Source of the DNA: Pseudomonadota bacterium
GTDB taxonomy: Bacteria; Pseudomonadota; Gammaproteobacteria; Burkholderiales; Burkholderiaceae_D
DNA: 44,364 nucleotides
Assembly (NCBI GenBank): GCA_021821365.1
Contig: JAKACN010000011.1
Location: 1 to 44,364 of the forward strand
Direction of reading: 5' to 3'
Positions 8,528 to 16,898 of the stretch are shown piece by piece. The position numbers were made by a program, and so were the translations under genes. The notes below the pieces were generated by a model. It ran no database searches. It saw only the letters and a program-made list of their open reading frames with translations, and was not told the origin of the DNA. Numbering within the stretch: position 1 is the stretch's first letter; each line of letters opens with the position of its first letter.

Positions 8528-9640
8528 TTACTCGAAAATGATGACGCCGCGCGCATTGCGCCCCGCCTGCATGTCGGCGAATGCCTGCGGTGCCTGGTCG
8601 ATGGAATAAGTGTGAGTGATCAGCTCGTCGAGCTTGAGGCGATGCGCGCGATACAGGCCGATCAGGCGCGGAAAATCCTCGCGCGGACGGGCAGAGCCGA
8701 AGTAGCTGCCGGTCAGCGTCTTTTCGCCGAAGGTCAGCGACGCCGTGCGGATCGTGGTCATGTCCTTCGGTCCCGCCACGCCGACGACGACCGCAGTGCC
8801 GCCCTTGCGCAATACGCCATAGGCCTGCGCGACGATCTCGCCGAGGCCAACGCATTCGAAGGCATAGTCCGCCCCGCCCTCGGTCAGCTTGAGGATGGAC
8901 TTGACGACATTCTCCTCGTTCCTGCTGTTGACGACGTGCGTCGCGCCGAACTGCCGTGCCATCTCCAGCTTGCCGTCATTGGTATCGACCGCGACGATCA
9001 TGCGCGCGCCGGCAATGGCCGCGCCCTGAATCGTATTCAATCCGACGCCGCCGCAGCCGAACACCACCGCGATCGAGCCGGGATCGACCTTGGCCGTATT
9101 GACCGCCGCCCCCACGCCGGTCATCACGCCACAACCGATCAGCGCCGCCTTGTCGAGCGGCATCTGTTCATCGACCTTGACCACGTTGTCGATGTGCAGC
9201 GTGGCGTACTCCGCCATCACGCCGCAACCGGAAAAGATATTGAGCGGATTGCCGGCCAGATCGCGCGTGCGCAACGTGCCGTCCGGCAGCGTGGTAGCCG
9301 CCTTGCCGGCCTGGTCGCAGAGCTGCGGGCGGCCGGTCTGGCAGTAACGGCATTTGCCGCACATGCTGACGAAGGAGCTGACGACGTGATCGCCCACCTT
9401 GTAATCCGTCACACCCTCACCCACCGCGACCACCCTGCCCGCACCTTCGTGGCCGAGGATGACGGGCGGCGGAAACGGAATCGTGCCATTGGTCGCCGAC
9501 AGGTCGCTGTGGCACACGCCGCAGGCCGCCAGCTTGATCATCACCTCGCCGCGCCGCGGCGCTTCGACCAGGATTTCTTCCACCACCACCGGCTGGTTGA
9601 TTTCGCGGCAGATCACTGCCTTCGCTTTTTGTTGTTCCAT
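8528..9640 (-). CDS. Zinc-dependent alcohol dehydrogenase (MDR family)
   Basis: This 370-residue medium-chain dehydrogenase oxidises an alcohol to an aldehyde with NAD(P). Catalytic zinc ligands are apparent at Cys43 in CGVCHSD and at His64-Glu65 in GHEGAG, and the structural zinc site is [15 protein letters not shown] with Cys94, 97, 100 and 108. A Rossmann motif ([16 protein letters not shown]) lies near residue 190. The start at ATG 9640 is chosen because GGAGC precedes it and the protein then begins at the normal place; an upstream ATG at 9703 would add 21 residues that cross a hairpin. The layout resembles benzyl-alcohol or NDMA-dependent type enzymes, but this cannot be settled here. 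It is likely cotranscribed with the aldehyde dehydrogenase downstream. Confidence 0.92.
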   Translation of the reverse strand: MEQQKAKAVICREINQPVVVEEILVEAPRRGEVMIKLAACGVCHSDLSATNGTIPFPPPVILGHEGAGRVVAVGEGVTDYKVGDHVVSSFVSMCGKCRYCQTGRPQLCDQAGKAATTLPDGTLRTRDLAGNPLNIFSGCGVMAEYATLHIDNVVKVDEQMPLDKAALIGCGVMTGVGAAVNTAKVDPGSIAVVFGCGGVGLNTIQGAAIAGARMIVAVDTNDGKLEMARQFGATHVVNSRNEENVVKSILKLTEGGADYAFECVGLGEIVAQAYGVLRKGGTAVVVGVAGPKDMTTIRTASLTFGEKTLTGSYFGSARPREDFPRLIGLYRAHRLKLDELITHTYSIDQAPQAFADMQAGRNARGVIIFE

Positions 9641-9662
9641 GTTGTGCTCCGGTCCATGAATG

Positions 9663-9688
9663 CAAGAAGCCGGCACGCAAGCCGGCTT
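9663..9688 (-). terminator. Hairpin between the ABC importer operon and the alcohol dehydrogenase
   Basis: AAGCCGGC (9667-9674) and GCCGGCTT (9681-9688) form a perfect 8-bp stem with a 6-base loop in the 97-base gap. On the minus strand it is followed by CTTGCATT, a poor U-tract. It may partly terminate or attenuate transcription from the liv genes into the dehydrogenases, or stabilise the upstream message. Confidence 0.45.
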
Positions 9689-9737
9689 GCCAGAATCCGC
9701 CATGCGCGCATAGCGGGTTCACGGAATATCAGTTCGT

Positions 9738-10922
9738 TTACTTCGCGGCAGCGTTGAGACTGCGCAGGTTAAGCTGCTTCACCTTGCCGCCGTCGACATA
9801 ACCGACAAATGTATCCGCCAGCGTTCCGCCGACCTCGTTGAGGCCATCGAAGTCATTCGGATTGTATTCCGCCGGCAGGCTCTTGAACGCGTTCCCCATC
9901 TGCGCGCGAATGGCCGTCGGGTCGGATACGGTGCCGGCGAGCTTCATCGCGATCGCCGTTGCATGTACTGCCGTGTAATTCAGCGCGATCTCCGAGCTGG
10001 GGTCCTTCCCGGGATTAAGCTTGCGATAACGCTCGACGAACGCCTTCGCATTCGGCCTGTCGTCATTCACCATCGGCAGCACGCCGATGGCGCCCTCGAG
10101 CGGCGCAAAGCCGCCGGTCACTTTCGCCATTTCGTCCAGCTTGGCCTGGTCGAGCACGATGAAACCACCCTTGAAGCCGAGTTCGCGCGCCTGCTTGACC
10201 ACGAGGCCGGTCGGCTCGGACGGGCCGCCGATGAACAGCACGTCGGGCTTGGACTGCAGCACGCGGCTCACGCCGCTGTAGAAGTCGGTCGATTTGTTGT
10301 AAGACATCGGATTCTCGGCGACCACCTTGCCGCCCGCTGCTTCCCAGGCAGGCTTGAATGCGGCGATCCATGTTTTTGCATAGTCATGGTCGGCGCAGGC
10401 GATCGCGACGTTCTTGCCGAACTTCGACATCTCGGTCTTGATGAACGGATTGATGTAGCCCGTGATCTCCGGCGGGATGCGGATCGTCATCTTGTTGCCG
10501 CGCGCCGTCACCTGCGCAAGGCTGGTGTAGGCGAGCAGCAGGATCTTCGATTTCTCATTGAAGGCCTGCACTGCGAACACACCGCCGGAATGCGGCACCA
10601 GCACCGCCGGCGTCTTGTACTGCTGAATCATGCGTTGCACGTTGATGCCGGTTTCGCTCGGGTTGTACTTGTCGTCCAGCGCAACGATTTCCACCTTGTA
10701 CTTCTTGCCGCCCACTTCGAGGCCCTTGGCATTGATTTCATTGGCGGCCATTTCCATGCCGGTCAGCACGTTCTTGCCATAGAGCGCGGCGCCGCCCGAG
10801 AGCGGTCCCGAATAGCCGATCTTGACGACATCCTCCGCAAACGCGGCGCCGCTTCCCATCACCGCGCCGACGGCCAGCGCCACCGACAGTTTCGTCAGCC
10901 TCCTGCGAATCTGCATTTTCAT
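9738..10922 (-). CDS. Branched-chain amino acid type ABC transporter substrate-binding protein
   Basis: This 394-residue periplasmic binding protein belongs to the Leu/Ile/Val family (peripla_BP_6). Residues 1-29 form a signal peptide ending AFA, and the mature protein begins EDVVKIGYSGPLSGGAALYGKN, the standard first strand and ligand loop. ATG 10922 is the start because GAGGAG precedes it with proper spacing; the longer frame from 10964 is less likely. It captures the substrate for the LivHMGF-type importer encoded upstream. Members of this family bind many ligands besides amino acids, including aromatic acids and amides. The alcohol and aldehyde dehydrogenases that follow suggest a non-amino-acid ligand. 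This is inference. Confidence 0.92.
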   Translation of the reverse strand: MKMQIRRRLTKLSVALAVGAVMGSGAAFAEDVVKIGYSGPLSGGAALYGKNVLTGMEMAANEINAKGLEVGGKKYKVEIVALDDKYNPSETGINVQRMIQQYKTPAVLVPHSGGVFAVQAFNEKSKILLLAYTSLAQVTARGNKMTIRIPPEITGYINPFIKTEMSKFGKNVAIACADHDYAKTWIAAFKPAWEAAGGKVVAENPMSYNKSTDFYSGVSRVLQSKPDVLFIGGPSEPTGLVVKQARELGFKGGFIVLDQAKLDEMAKVTGGFAPLEGAIGVLPMVNDDRPNAKAFVERYRKLNPGKDPSSEIALNYTAVHATAIAMKLAGTVSDPTAIRAQMGNAFKSLPAEYNPNDFDGLNEVGGTLADTFVGYVDGGKVKQLNLRSLNAAAK

Positions 10923-10976
10923 CCTCTGCTCCTCGTTGATGTGTTCAACCCGTGATGACTTCACCCGTTATGCCGA

Positions 10977-11684
10977 TCAGGCGCCGATGTAGGCCTTGCG
11001 CACCTGTTCGTTATTCAGCAATTCGTCGCGCGAACCTTCCAGCACGATGTGGCCGTTTTCGATGACGTACGCGCGGTTGGCGATCCTGAGCGCGGCGTAG
11101 GCGTTCTGTTCGGCCAGCAACACGGTGGTACCCGTGCGGTTGATCTTTTCGATCACCTCGAACATCTGCTTGACCACCAGCGGCGCGAGGCCGAGCGAAG
11201 GTTCGTCGAGCAGCAGCGCCCTGGGACGCCCCATCAGCGCGCGGCCGATGGCCACCATCTGCTGCTGCCCGCCGGACAGCGAGCCCGCGTTGGCCTCGCG
11301 CCGCTCGTGCAGGATCGGAAACAGTTCGAACACTTCATCCAGCGATTTCTGGATGCCCTTCTTGTCGCGACGGTGCACATAGGCACCGAGCGTGAGATTC
11401 TTCAGCACCGACATGCCGGGGAACAGCTTGCGCCCTTCGGGGCAATGCACCACCCCGTCATGCACGATCTGCGACGGCTTCATGCCGACCAGTTCCTTGC
11501 TGCGGAAGCGGATGCTGCCGGTGGCCGCCTTGTTCAGACCGCTCACGGTCAGGAAAATCGAGCTTTTGCCGGCACCGTTGGCACCGAGCAGCACCACCAG
11601 TTCGCCCTCTTTCGCATGGATGCTGACCTTGTCCAGCGCCCGGAAACTGCCGTAATTCACCGAGACGTTTTCAAGCTGCAGCAT
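10977..11684 (-). CDS. livF: ABC transporter ATP-binding protein LivF
   Basis: This 235-residue ATPase subunit of a branched-chain amino acid type (HAAT) importer drives transport at the inner membrane as a partner of LivG. Walker A GANGAGKS is at about residues 34-41, the signature LSGGQQQM at about 136, and Walker B LLLDEPS at about 159, followed by the switch-His region in which LLAEQNA is typical of LivF. The gene overlaps the end of livG by 14 bases and is followed 54 bases later by the binding-protein gene. The amino-acid name reflects family only, and the true substrate is unknown. Confidence 0.93.
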   Translation of the reverse strand: MLQLENVSVNYGSFRALDKVSIHAKEGELVVLLGANGAGKSSIFLTVSGLNKAATGSIRFRSKELVGMKPSQIVHDGVVHCPEGRKLFPGMSVLKNLTLGAYVHRRDKKGIQKSLDEVFELFPILHERREANAGSLSGGQQQMVAIGRALMGRPRALLLDEPSLGLAPLVVKQMFEVIEKINRTGTTVLLAEQNAYAALRIANRAYVIENGHIVLEGSRDELLNNEQVRKAYIGA

Positions 11685-12435
11685 GTTCGCTCCCGAGATA
11701 GGCTTCGATAACGACCGGATTGGACTGGATCTCAGCCGGCGTGCCTTCCGCGATCTTCTCCCCGTAGTTCAGCACCAGGATCTTGTCCGCCAGGTTCATG
11801 ATCATGCTCATCTTGTGTTCGATCAGGCAGACCGTCAGGCCGGCTTTCACCATCTTGCGGATCAGCTCCGCGAGGCCGACGGTTTCTTCCGGATTCACGC
11901 CGCCCGCCGGTTCGTCCAGCAGCACCAGCGAGGGATTGGTCGCCAGCGCCAGGGCGAACGCGACACGCTTGCGTTCTTCCTGCGTGATGTCGGCGGCGAT
12001 TCTGTTTTCGATATGCGAGAGGCCGACGAAGTCCAGCGCAGCGCGCGCCTTGTCGCGGCATTCGCGCTCCTCGTCCTTCAGCCGCCGCGTGCCGAGCAGC
12101 ACGTCGAGCAGACCCGATTTGGTGCGCAGGCGATGGCCGACGATCAGGTTGTCCAGCACGGTCGCGCTGTCGAACAGGTGCGTGGTCTGGAAGGTGCGGG
12201 AAACGCCCAGCCGTGCCATCTCGTCCGCGCGATGACTGGTGACGTCGTGCCCCTCGAAAACGATGCGGCCCTCGGTCGGCTGGAACACGCCGCTGATCAG
12301 GTTGAAGAACGTCGTCTTGCCGGCACCATTGGGCCCGATAATGGCATTGATCTTGCCGCGTTCGATGGTCGTGGAGACATTACGCACTGCGGTAAGGCCG
12401 CCGAAGCGTTTGGTCAGCGACTGGATTTCAAGCAT
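11671..12435 (-). CDS. livG: ABC transporter ATP-binding protein LivG
   Basis: This 254-residue ATPase subunit has Walker A GPNGAGKTT at about residues 35-43, Walker B LVLLDEPAGG at about 173, and the LivG-typical LIEHKMSMIM switch region. The usual signature loop (LSYGQQR) is replaced by ITQEERKRVAFA, lacking the S-G-G core. Some LivG subfamilies carry such divergent signatures, so the protein may still work with an asymmetric ATP site. The start at ATG 12435 overlaps livM by 8 bases; the open frame extends upstream only through livM in another register. It is part of the livHMGF operon. Confidence 0.92.
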   Translation of the reverse strand: MLEIQSLTKRFGGLTAVRNVSTTIERGKINAIIGPNGAGKTTFFNLISGVFQPTEGRIVFEGHDVTSHRADEMARLGVSRTFQTTHLFDSATVLDNLIVGHRLRTKSGLLDVLLGTRRLKDEERECRDKARAALDFVGLSHIENRIAADITQEERKRVAFALALATNPSLVLLDEPAGGVNPEETVGLAELIRKMVKAGLTVCLIEHKMSMIMNLADKILVLNYGEKIAEGTPAEIQSNPVVIEAYLGSEHAAA

Positions 12436-13444
12436 GGCTGCCCTCCTGCTGCTGCACGATGGGGACAGCCTGCTTGCGCTGCATTCCGGGCGAAGCGGTG
12501 CGCGAAGCCGCGCGCGCCTTCCACGCCAGCCAGGTGCCGACAATGCCGTTGGGCAGAAAGATCACCAGCAGTACAAGGATCGGGCCGAAGACGAGGAAAC
12601 GGTAGTCCTGCAGGAACTGCAGATACTGCGTCAGCCACGGCATGGACACCGAACCCAGCAACGGGCCGAGCATCGTGCCTGTGCCGCCGACCAGCATATA
12701 CATTGTCATGTCGAATGTTTGCTCCACGCCTGCGAGCGCGGGGCCAAGGAAGCGCACCGACCCGGCATACAGGCCGCCAGACAGTCCCGCATAGAAGACC
12801 GACAGCATGAACGCGAGCACCTTGTTGCGCATCAGGTTGATGCCGAGCGCTTCGGCCAGGTCGTCGCCGTTGCGGATCGCCATGAAGGTCCGCCCCAGCA
12901 GCGAACTCACGATGCGATGCATGATCCAGACGCTCGCGACCAGGAAGAACAGCACCAGGTAGTACTGGGCACGAGGACTTTCGAAATCGATGCCGAACAC
13001 CGACGGTGCCGCCGGGATGCCGATGATGCCCACGGTGCCGTGCGTCAGGCTTTCCCATTTCTCGATCAGCAGGTACATGATGTAGCCGACGCACAGCGTG
13101 AAGATCGAGAAGAAGTGACCTTTCAGGCGCAGGGACAGGATGCCGACGAAGAAGCCGATGCCCGCGGCGACGAATCCCGACAGCGCGAAGGCGACCCAGA
13201 ACGGCACCTGGTAATCGACCGTCAGGATACCCACGGTGTAGGCGCCGACCGCCATGAAGCCGCTGTGCGCGAGATTGTACTGCCCGGTGTAGCCGGTGAT
13301 CAGGTTCAGCCCCACGGTCGCAATCGCATAGATATACGCGAGCGACATCACGGTCAGGTAGTAGTCATTGCCGGCCAGGTAGGGAAAGGCGATGGCGAGC
13401 GCGACCAGCAGCAGCCAGCCGATTTTGCTTTCGAGAGCTTTCAT
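12428..13444 (-). CDS. livM: ABC transporter permease LivM
   Basis: This 338-residue inner-membrane permease has about nine or ten hydrophobic segments. It carries the family landmarks GLNLITGYTGQYNLAHSGFMAVGAY near residues 46-70 and a cytoplasmic coupling segment around FMAIRNGDDLAEALGI (about residue 190). It forms the translocation channel together with LivH. It starts 2 bases after the livH stop codon and its end overlaps the livG start, so translation is probably coupled. The hydrophilic tail (about 30 residues after WLAWKARAA) is slightly long. Confidence 0.93.
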   Translation of the reverse strand: MKALESKIGWLLLVALAIAFPYLAGNDYYLTVMSLAYIYAIATVGLNLITGYTGQYNLAHSGFMAVGAYTVGILTVDYQVPFWVAFALSGFVAAGIGFFVGILSLRLKGHFFSIFTLCVGYIMYLLIEKWESLTHGTVGIIGIPAAPSVFGIDFESPRAQYYLVLFFLVASVWIMHRIVSSLLGRTFMAIRNGDDLAEALGINLMRNKVLAFMLSVFYAGLSGGLYAGSVRFLGPALAGVEQTFDMTMYMLVGGTGTMLGPLLGSVSMPWLTQYLQFLQDYRFLVFGPILVLLVIFLPNGIVGTWLAWKARAASRTASPGMQRKQAVPIVQQQEGSHA

Positions 13445-13446
13445 TC

Positions 13447-14310
13447 TCAGCGCACCCCTTTAGTGAACAGCCCCTCGGGGCGAATCGACAGAATGGCGAC
13501 CAGCAATACGAAGGCGATGATGTCCTTGTAATCGGTAGAGATGTAGAAGGCGCCGAAGGCCTCCGCGAAGCCGATGATCAGGCCACCGACGATGGCACCA
13601 GGAACGCTGCCCATGCCGCCGAGCACGATGATCACGAAGGCCTTGGTGATGACCAGGTTGCCCATACCCGGGTAGACGAGGTTGATCGGCGCGTAGAGCG
13701 CGGCAGCGACGGCCGCCAGCACGCCGGAGATCGCGAAGGTCAGCATGGCCACCCGGTTCGGATCGATGCCGACCAGCGCGGCGCCGTCCCGGTTCTGCGC
13801 CATGGCAATGATGGTGGCGCCGGTGACGGTCTTTTTCAGGAAGAAATGCAATGCCGCGACCAGCGCGAATGCCGCGACGATGATCAGCAGGCGCTGCTCC
13901 GGCAGCACCAACCCTGCGAAATTGATGATGCCGTCGAACGGGCTCTGCATGCGGTTGAAATCGGCACCCCAGAGAGCCTGCGCGCCGGATTCCAGAAAAA
14001 GCAGTATCCCGATGGCGGCAATCATGTGGTGCAGACCGGGAGCATGTCGCAATGGGTGAAATACCAGCCGCTCTGCGATCACCGCAAGCAACGCAACGGC
14101 TGCCGCCGCCCCCGCCATTGCCAGCCAGTAATTCAATCCCATGGCACTGATCAGATAGAAGGCGACATAAGCGCCAGCCATATAAAACGCCCCGTGCGCG
14201 AAATTCGGAACCTGCAGGATCCCGTAGACGAGGGTCAGACCGAGCGCCACCAGGCTGTACACGCCGCCCAGCGTCAGTCCATTCAGAATCTGCTGAAGAA
14301 TCAAGTCCAA
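13447..14310 (-). CDS. livH: ABC transporter permease LivH (TTG start)
   Basis: This 287-residue inner-membrane permease is the first gene of the importer operon. Family landmarks are LGGVYSLVALGLTLVYGILQVPNFAHGAFYM at the N-terminus and the coupling segment MAQNRDGAALVGID near residue 170, followed by VIIVLGGMGSVPGA. The reading frame begins with TTG at 14310, preceded by GGAG at 8 bases; no ATG lies at a suitable position. A weak TTG start on the leading gene may hold expression of the whole transporter down. The promoter should lie in 14311-14554 but is not obvious. Confidence 0.92.
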   Translation of the reverse strand: MDLILQQILNGLTLGGVYSLVALGLTLVYGILQVPNFAHGAFYMAGAYVAFYLISAMGLNYWLAMAGAAAAVALLAVIAERLVFHPLRHAPGLHHMIAAIGILLFLESGAQALWGADFNRMQSPFDGIINFAGLVLPEQRLLIIVAAFALVAALHFFLKKTVTGATIIAMAQNRDGAALVGIDPNRVAMLTFAISGVLAAVAAALYAPINLVYPGMGNLVITKAFVIIVLGGMGSVPGAIVGGLIIGFAEAFGAFYISTDYKDIIAFVLLVAILSIRPEGLFTKGVR

Positions 14311-14554
14311 AACGTAGTCTCCTGCAATGGCTCAATTGACGCCAATCAATTTTTTAGAAATATTGGTTTGTTCGTCGTGGCGTTTTAAGCAAGTTACCGA
14401 CACCTGCGGATTCTGTCAACAAATTTGGAACATAGTTTTGCAGAACAAAACTATCCGCGCAAACGTCTTCTTTCCACGAAGGATTTTTCTTGGGAATTTG
14501 CGGCGAATCGGGCTTGGCGTGGGATGGGCGAAGCATCATGCTTCGCTTTGTTTT
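14311..14554 (-). other. Upstream region of the liv operon
   Basis: Nothing coding is supported here. The spacer to the next gene (stop at 14773) is 462 bases and also contains the degraded palindrome at 14555-14717 and a terminator at 14721-14750. Frames across it are short and read through repeat sequence. The liv promoter is expected here; no convincing -35/-10 pair was found by eye. Confidence 0.4.
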
Positions 14555-14717
14555 GTCCACGAAAAACACAAAAAACACGAAAAGGGAAATTGGTCACAAA
14601 CGTCGCCGCTCGACTCAGCCGTCGTTAATCGCAACCGCGGGTACTGGCGGAATGGCTAGTTCCCGGAATTTCTGAAGAGGCAATCTTTTTGTGCTTTTTG
14701 TGTTTTTTTTTGTGGCC
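14555..14717. repeat. Degraded palindromic intergenic element, copy 3
   Basis: It begins GTCCACGAAAAACACAAAAA (14555 on) and ends with a T-rich counterpart, GTGTTTTTTTTTGTGGCC, at about 14700-14717. The arms can pair imperfectly around roughly 100 bases of interior, longer than in the other copies. Shared terminal GTCCAC and CACGAAA-type words link it to the elements at 55-146 and 4272-4343. The final hexamer has drifted from GTGGAC to GTGGCC. Confidence 0.5.
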
Positions 14718-14720
14718 AAA

Positions 14721-14750
14721 ATAAAAAGGCCCGCGATTCCTGCGGGCCTT
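14721..14750 (-). terminator. Rho-independent terminator of the BMP importer operon
   Basis: AAGGCCCGC (14726-14734) and GCGGGCCTT (14742-14750) form a perfect 9-bp stem with a 7-base loop. On the minus strand the stem is followed by TTTTTATTTT, a good U-tract. It lies 22 bases beyond the stop of the binding-protein gene, the last gene of the operon. Confidence 0.85.
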
Positions 14751-14772
14751 GGCTAGAGAGTCGGAAGCGCGA

Positions 14773-15861
14773 TCACTTGCCCGGCAACTTGCCGGCGACG
14801 CCTTCGACGTAGAAGTCCATCTTGTTGAGCGCGGCGTCGGACATCGGGCCTTTGTCCTGGCGCACCTTGCCTTCGTTGTCCTTGACCGGGCCGTCGAACG
14901 GGGTCATCTTGCCGGAGACGATATCCTTTTCGACGGCGGCGACGGTCTGCTTCACGTCATTCGGCACGACCGGATTGATGTCTTCCAGCGTCACGAAGCC
15001 GTCCTTGATGCCGCCCCAGATGCTGGTCGGTTTCCAGGTACCGTTCAGCACGTCCTGCGCAGCCTTGGTGTAGTACTTGCCCCAATGGTGCGTCACGGCG
15101 GCGAGCTGTGCCTTCGGACCGAACTTCTTCATGTCGGAGTGGTACGCGACCGCATACTTGCCCTTCTCTTCCGCAGCCTGTACGACGGCGTGCGAATCGG
15201 TGTGATGCGTCACGATGTCGGCGCCCTGGCCCATCAGGGTGATGGCCGCGTCGCGTTCCTTGCCCGGGTCATACCAGCTATTGACCCAGATGACGCGCAC
15301 TTCCGCCTTCGGATTCACGCTGCGCATGCCGCGGGTGAACGCGTTGATGCCTTGCAGGACTTCGGGGATCGGAAATGCGCCGACATAGCCGACGACGTTC
15401 GACTTGGTCATCTTGCCGGCGAGGACGCCTGCGAGGTAACGGCCTTCGTAGAAGCGCGCATTCAGCGTGGCGACGTTGGATGCGGTCTTGTAGCCGGTCA
15501 GGTGCACGAACTTGACGTCGGGGAATTGCTTCGCGACCTTCAGCGTCGGATTCATGAAACCGAACGAGGTCGTGAAGATCAGTTTGTTGCCCTGTTGCGC
15601 GAGGTCGCGGATCACGCGCTCGGCATCAGCGCCTTCGGGGACATTTTCCACGAACTTGGTCTTGACCTTGTTGCCGAGGTTCTTTTCCAGTTCCTTGCGG
15701 CCCATGTCGTGCTGGTAGGTCCAGCCGGCTTCCCCGATCGGGCTGACATAGACAAAGCCGACATTGAGCGGAGCGGAATCTGCGGCCATTGCGGGAGCCA
15801 GCGCAATCGCCGGCAGTACTGCGATCGCGGACAAGGCTCCGCGCATGAAGCTTTTCGACAT
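14773..15861 (-). CDS. BMP-family ABC transporter substrate-binding protein (purine/nucleoside type)
   Basis: This periplasmic binding protein of the basic membrane protein (BMP/PnrA/Med) family is 362 residues from ATG 15861, which has AAGGA at good spacing; ATG 15876 is an alternative adding five residues. A signal peptide ends near PAMA-ADS. The mature part shows NVGFVYVSPIGEAGWTYQHD, the usual ligand-loop region with an aromatic residue, and LIFTTSFGFMNP near residue 90. Family members bind nucleosides or purine bases. It is the last gene of an importer operon next to hiuH and xdhABC, so a purine such as xanthine, hypoxanthine or a nucleoside is the likely ligand. A good terminator follows. 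Confidence 0.9.
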   Translation of the reverse strand: MSKSFMRGALSAIAVLPAIALAPAMAADSAPLNVGFVYVSPIGEAGWTYQHDMGRKELEKNLGNKVKTKFVENVPEGADAERVIRDLAQQGNKLIFTTSFGFMNPTLKVAKQFPDVKFVHLTGYKTASNVATLNARFYEGRYLAGVLAGKMTKSNVVGYVGAFPIPEVLQGINAFTRGMRSVNPKAEVRVIWVNSWYDPGKERDAAITLMGQGADIVTHHTDSHAVVQAAEEKGKYAVAYHSDMKKFGPKAQLAAVTHHWGKYYTKAAQDVLNGTWKPTSIWGGIKDGFVTLEDINPVVPNDVKQTVAAVEKDIVSGKMTPFDGPVKDNEGKVRQDKGPMSDAALNKMDFYVEGVAGKLPGK

Positions 15862-15968
15862 GGTTTTCCTTTTCATGTAATTCCCGCTGGTTGATCAATG
15901 AATGTCCAACCGCGCCGAGCGGGTACAACGGCGCGGTTTCCCGCACTGCATGCAGTCAGGTGACGGCA

Positions 15969-16898
15969 TCAATGCGGATGAAAGTTCTTGCCGAGCGAAG
16001 CCGGCATGTTGAGCTTGATCCAGTTCGCATTGTTCGAAATCAGCACCAGCACGACGATGGTCGCGAGATACGGCAGCATCGACAGCCATTGCGACGCAAT
16101 CGACACCCCGAGTCCCTGCACATGGAAGGTCAGGATCGTCACGCCGCCGAACAGATAGGCGCCGACCAGCACGCGCGCGGGACGCCAGGTCGCGAACGTG
16201 GTCAACGCCAGTGCGATCCACCCACGCCCCGCCACCATGCCCTCGACCCACATCGGCGTGTATACCAGCGACATGAATGCGCCCGCAAGCCCGCAACAGG
16301 CACCGCCGAACAGCAAGGCCGCGAGCCGGATGATGCGCACGTTGTAGCCAAGCGCGTGGGCCGAGGACGGCGATTCACCCACGGCGCGCAGCACCAGCCC
16401 GGCGCGGCTGCGATACAGGAACCAGATCACGCCGCCGCACAGCAGGAGCGAGAGATAGACCATCGGGTGCTGCCTGAACAAGGCGGTGCCGAGGAACGGG
16501 ATATCGGACAGCCAGGGCAAGGCGAACTTCGGATTTTCCAGGCTGTGGCCGACATAATCCATGCCGATATAGGCCGATGCACCGCTGCCGAACAGCGCCA
16601 GCGCCAGACCGGTTGCATACTGATTGGTGCCCAGCCATACAGTGAGCAAGGCGAAGAATCCTGCCAGCAGCATGCCGGCGCCGGCGGCGGCAAGGAATCC
16701 GATCGTGACGCTTCCGGTGTTGACCGCTGTGGCGAATCCCACCACGGCGGCCACCAGCATCATGCCTTCCGCGCCGAGGTTGACCACGCCCGATTTCTCG
16801 TTGATCAGCAGGCCGAGCGCGGCCAGCATCAGGGGCGTGCCGGCGTTGATGGAGGCCGCAATCAGCGGCGCGATGTCTGAGGTCAGCGAGGCATCCAT
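15969..16898 (-). CDS. ABC transporter permease, second subunit of BMP-type importer
   Basis: This 309-residue inner-membrane permease (BPD_transp_2 family, NupQ/YufQ-like) has about eight to ten hydrophobic segments. It carries the landmark GVVNLGAEGMMLVAAVVGF near residue 40 and a coupling segment AVGESPSSAHALGYNVRIIRL near 170-190. The start is ATG 16898, sharing one base with the TAA stop of the preceding permease gene (TAATG), which marks translational coupling. An open frame extends upstream to 17321 but only through that gene. With its partner it forms the pore for the purine substrate. Confidence 0.92.
   Translation of the reverse strand: MDASLTSDIAPLIAASINAGTPLMLAALGLLINEKSGVVNLGAEGMMLVAAVVGFATAVNTGSVTIGFLAAAGAGMLLAGFFALLTVWLGTNQYATGLALALFGSGASAYIGMDYVGHSLENPKFALPWLSDIPFLGTALFRQHPMVYLSLLLCGGVIWFLYRSRAGLVLRAVGESPSSAHALGYNVRIIRLAALLFGGACCGLAGAFMSLVYTPMWVEGMVAGRGWIALALTTFATWRPARVLVGAYLFGGVTILTFHVQGLGVSIASQWLSMLPYLATIVVLVLISNNANWIKLNMPASLGKNFHPH

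Noticed and set aside
14354-14578. 74-residue minus-strand ORF and overlapping plus-strand ORFs in the liv upstream region
   Set aside because: They read through repeat sequence and have no coding character or recognisable homology.
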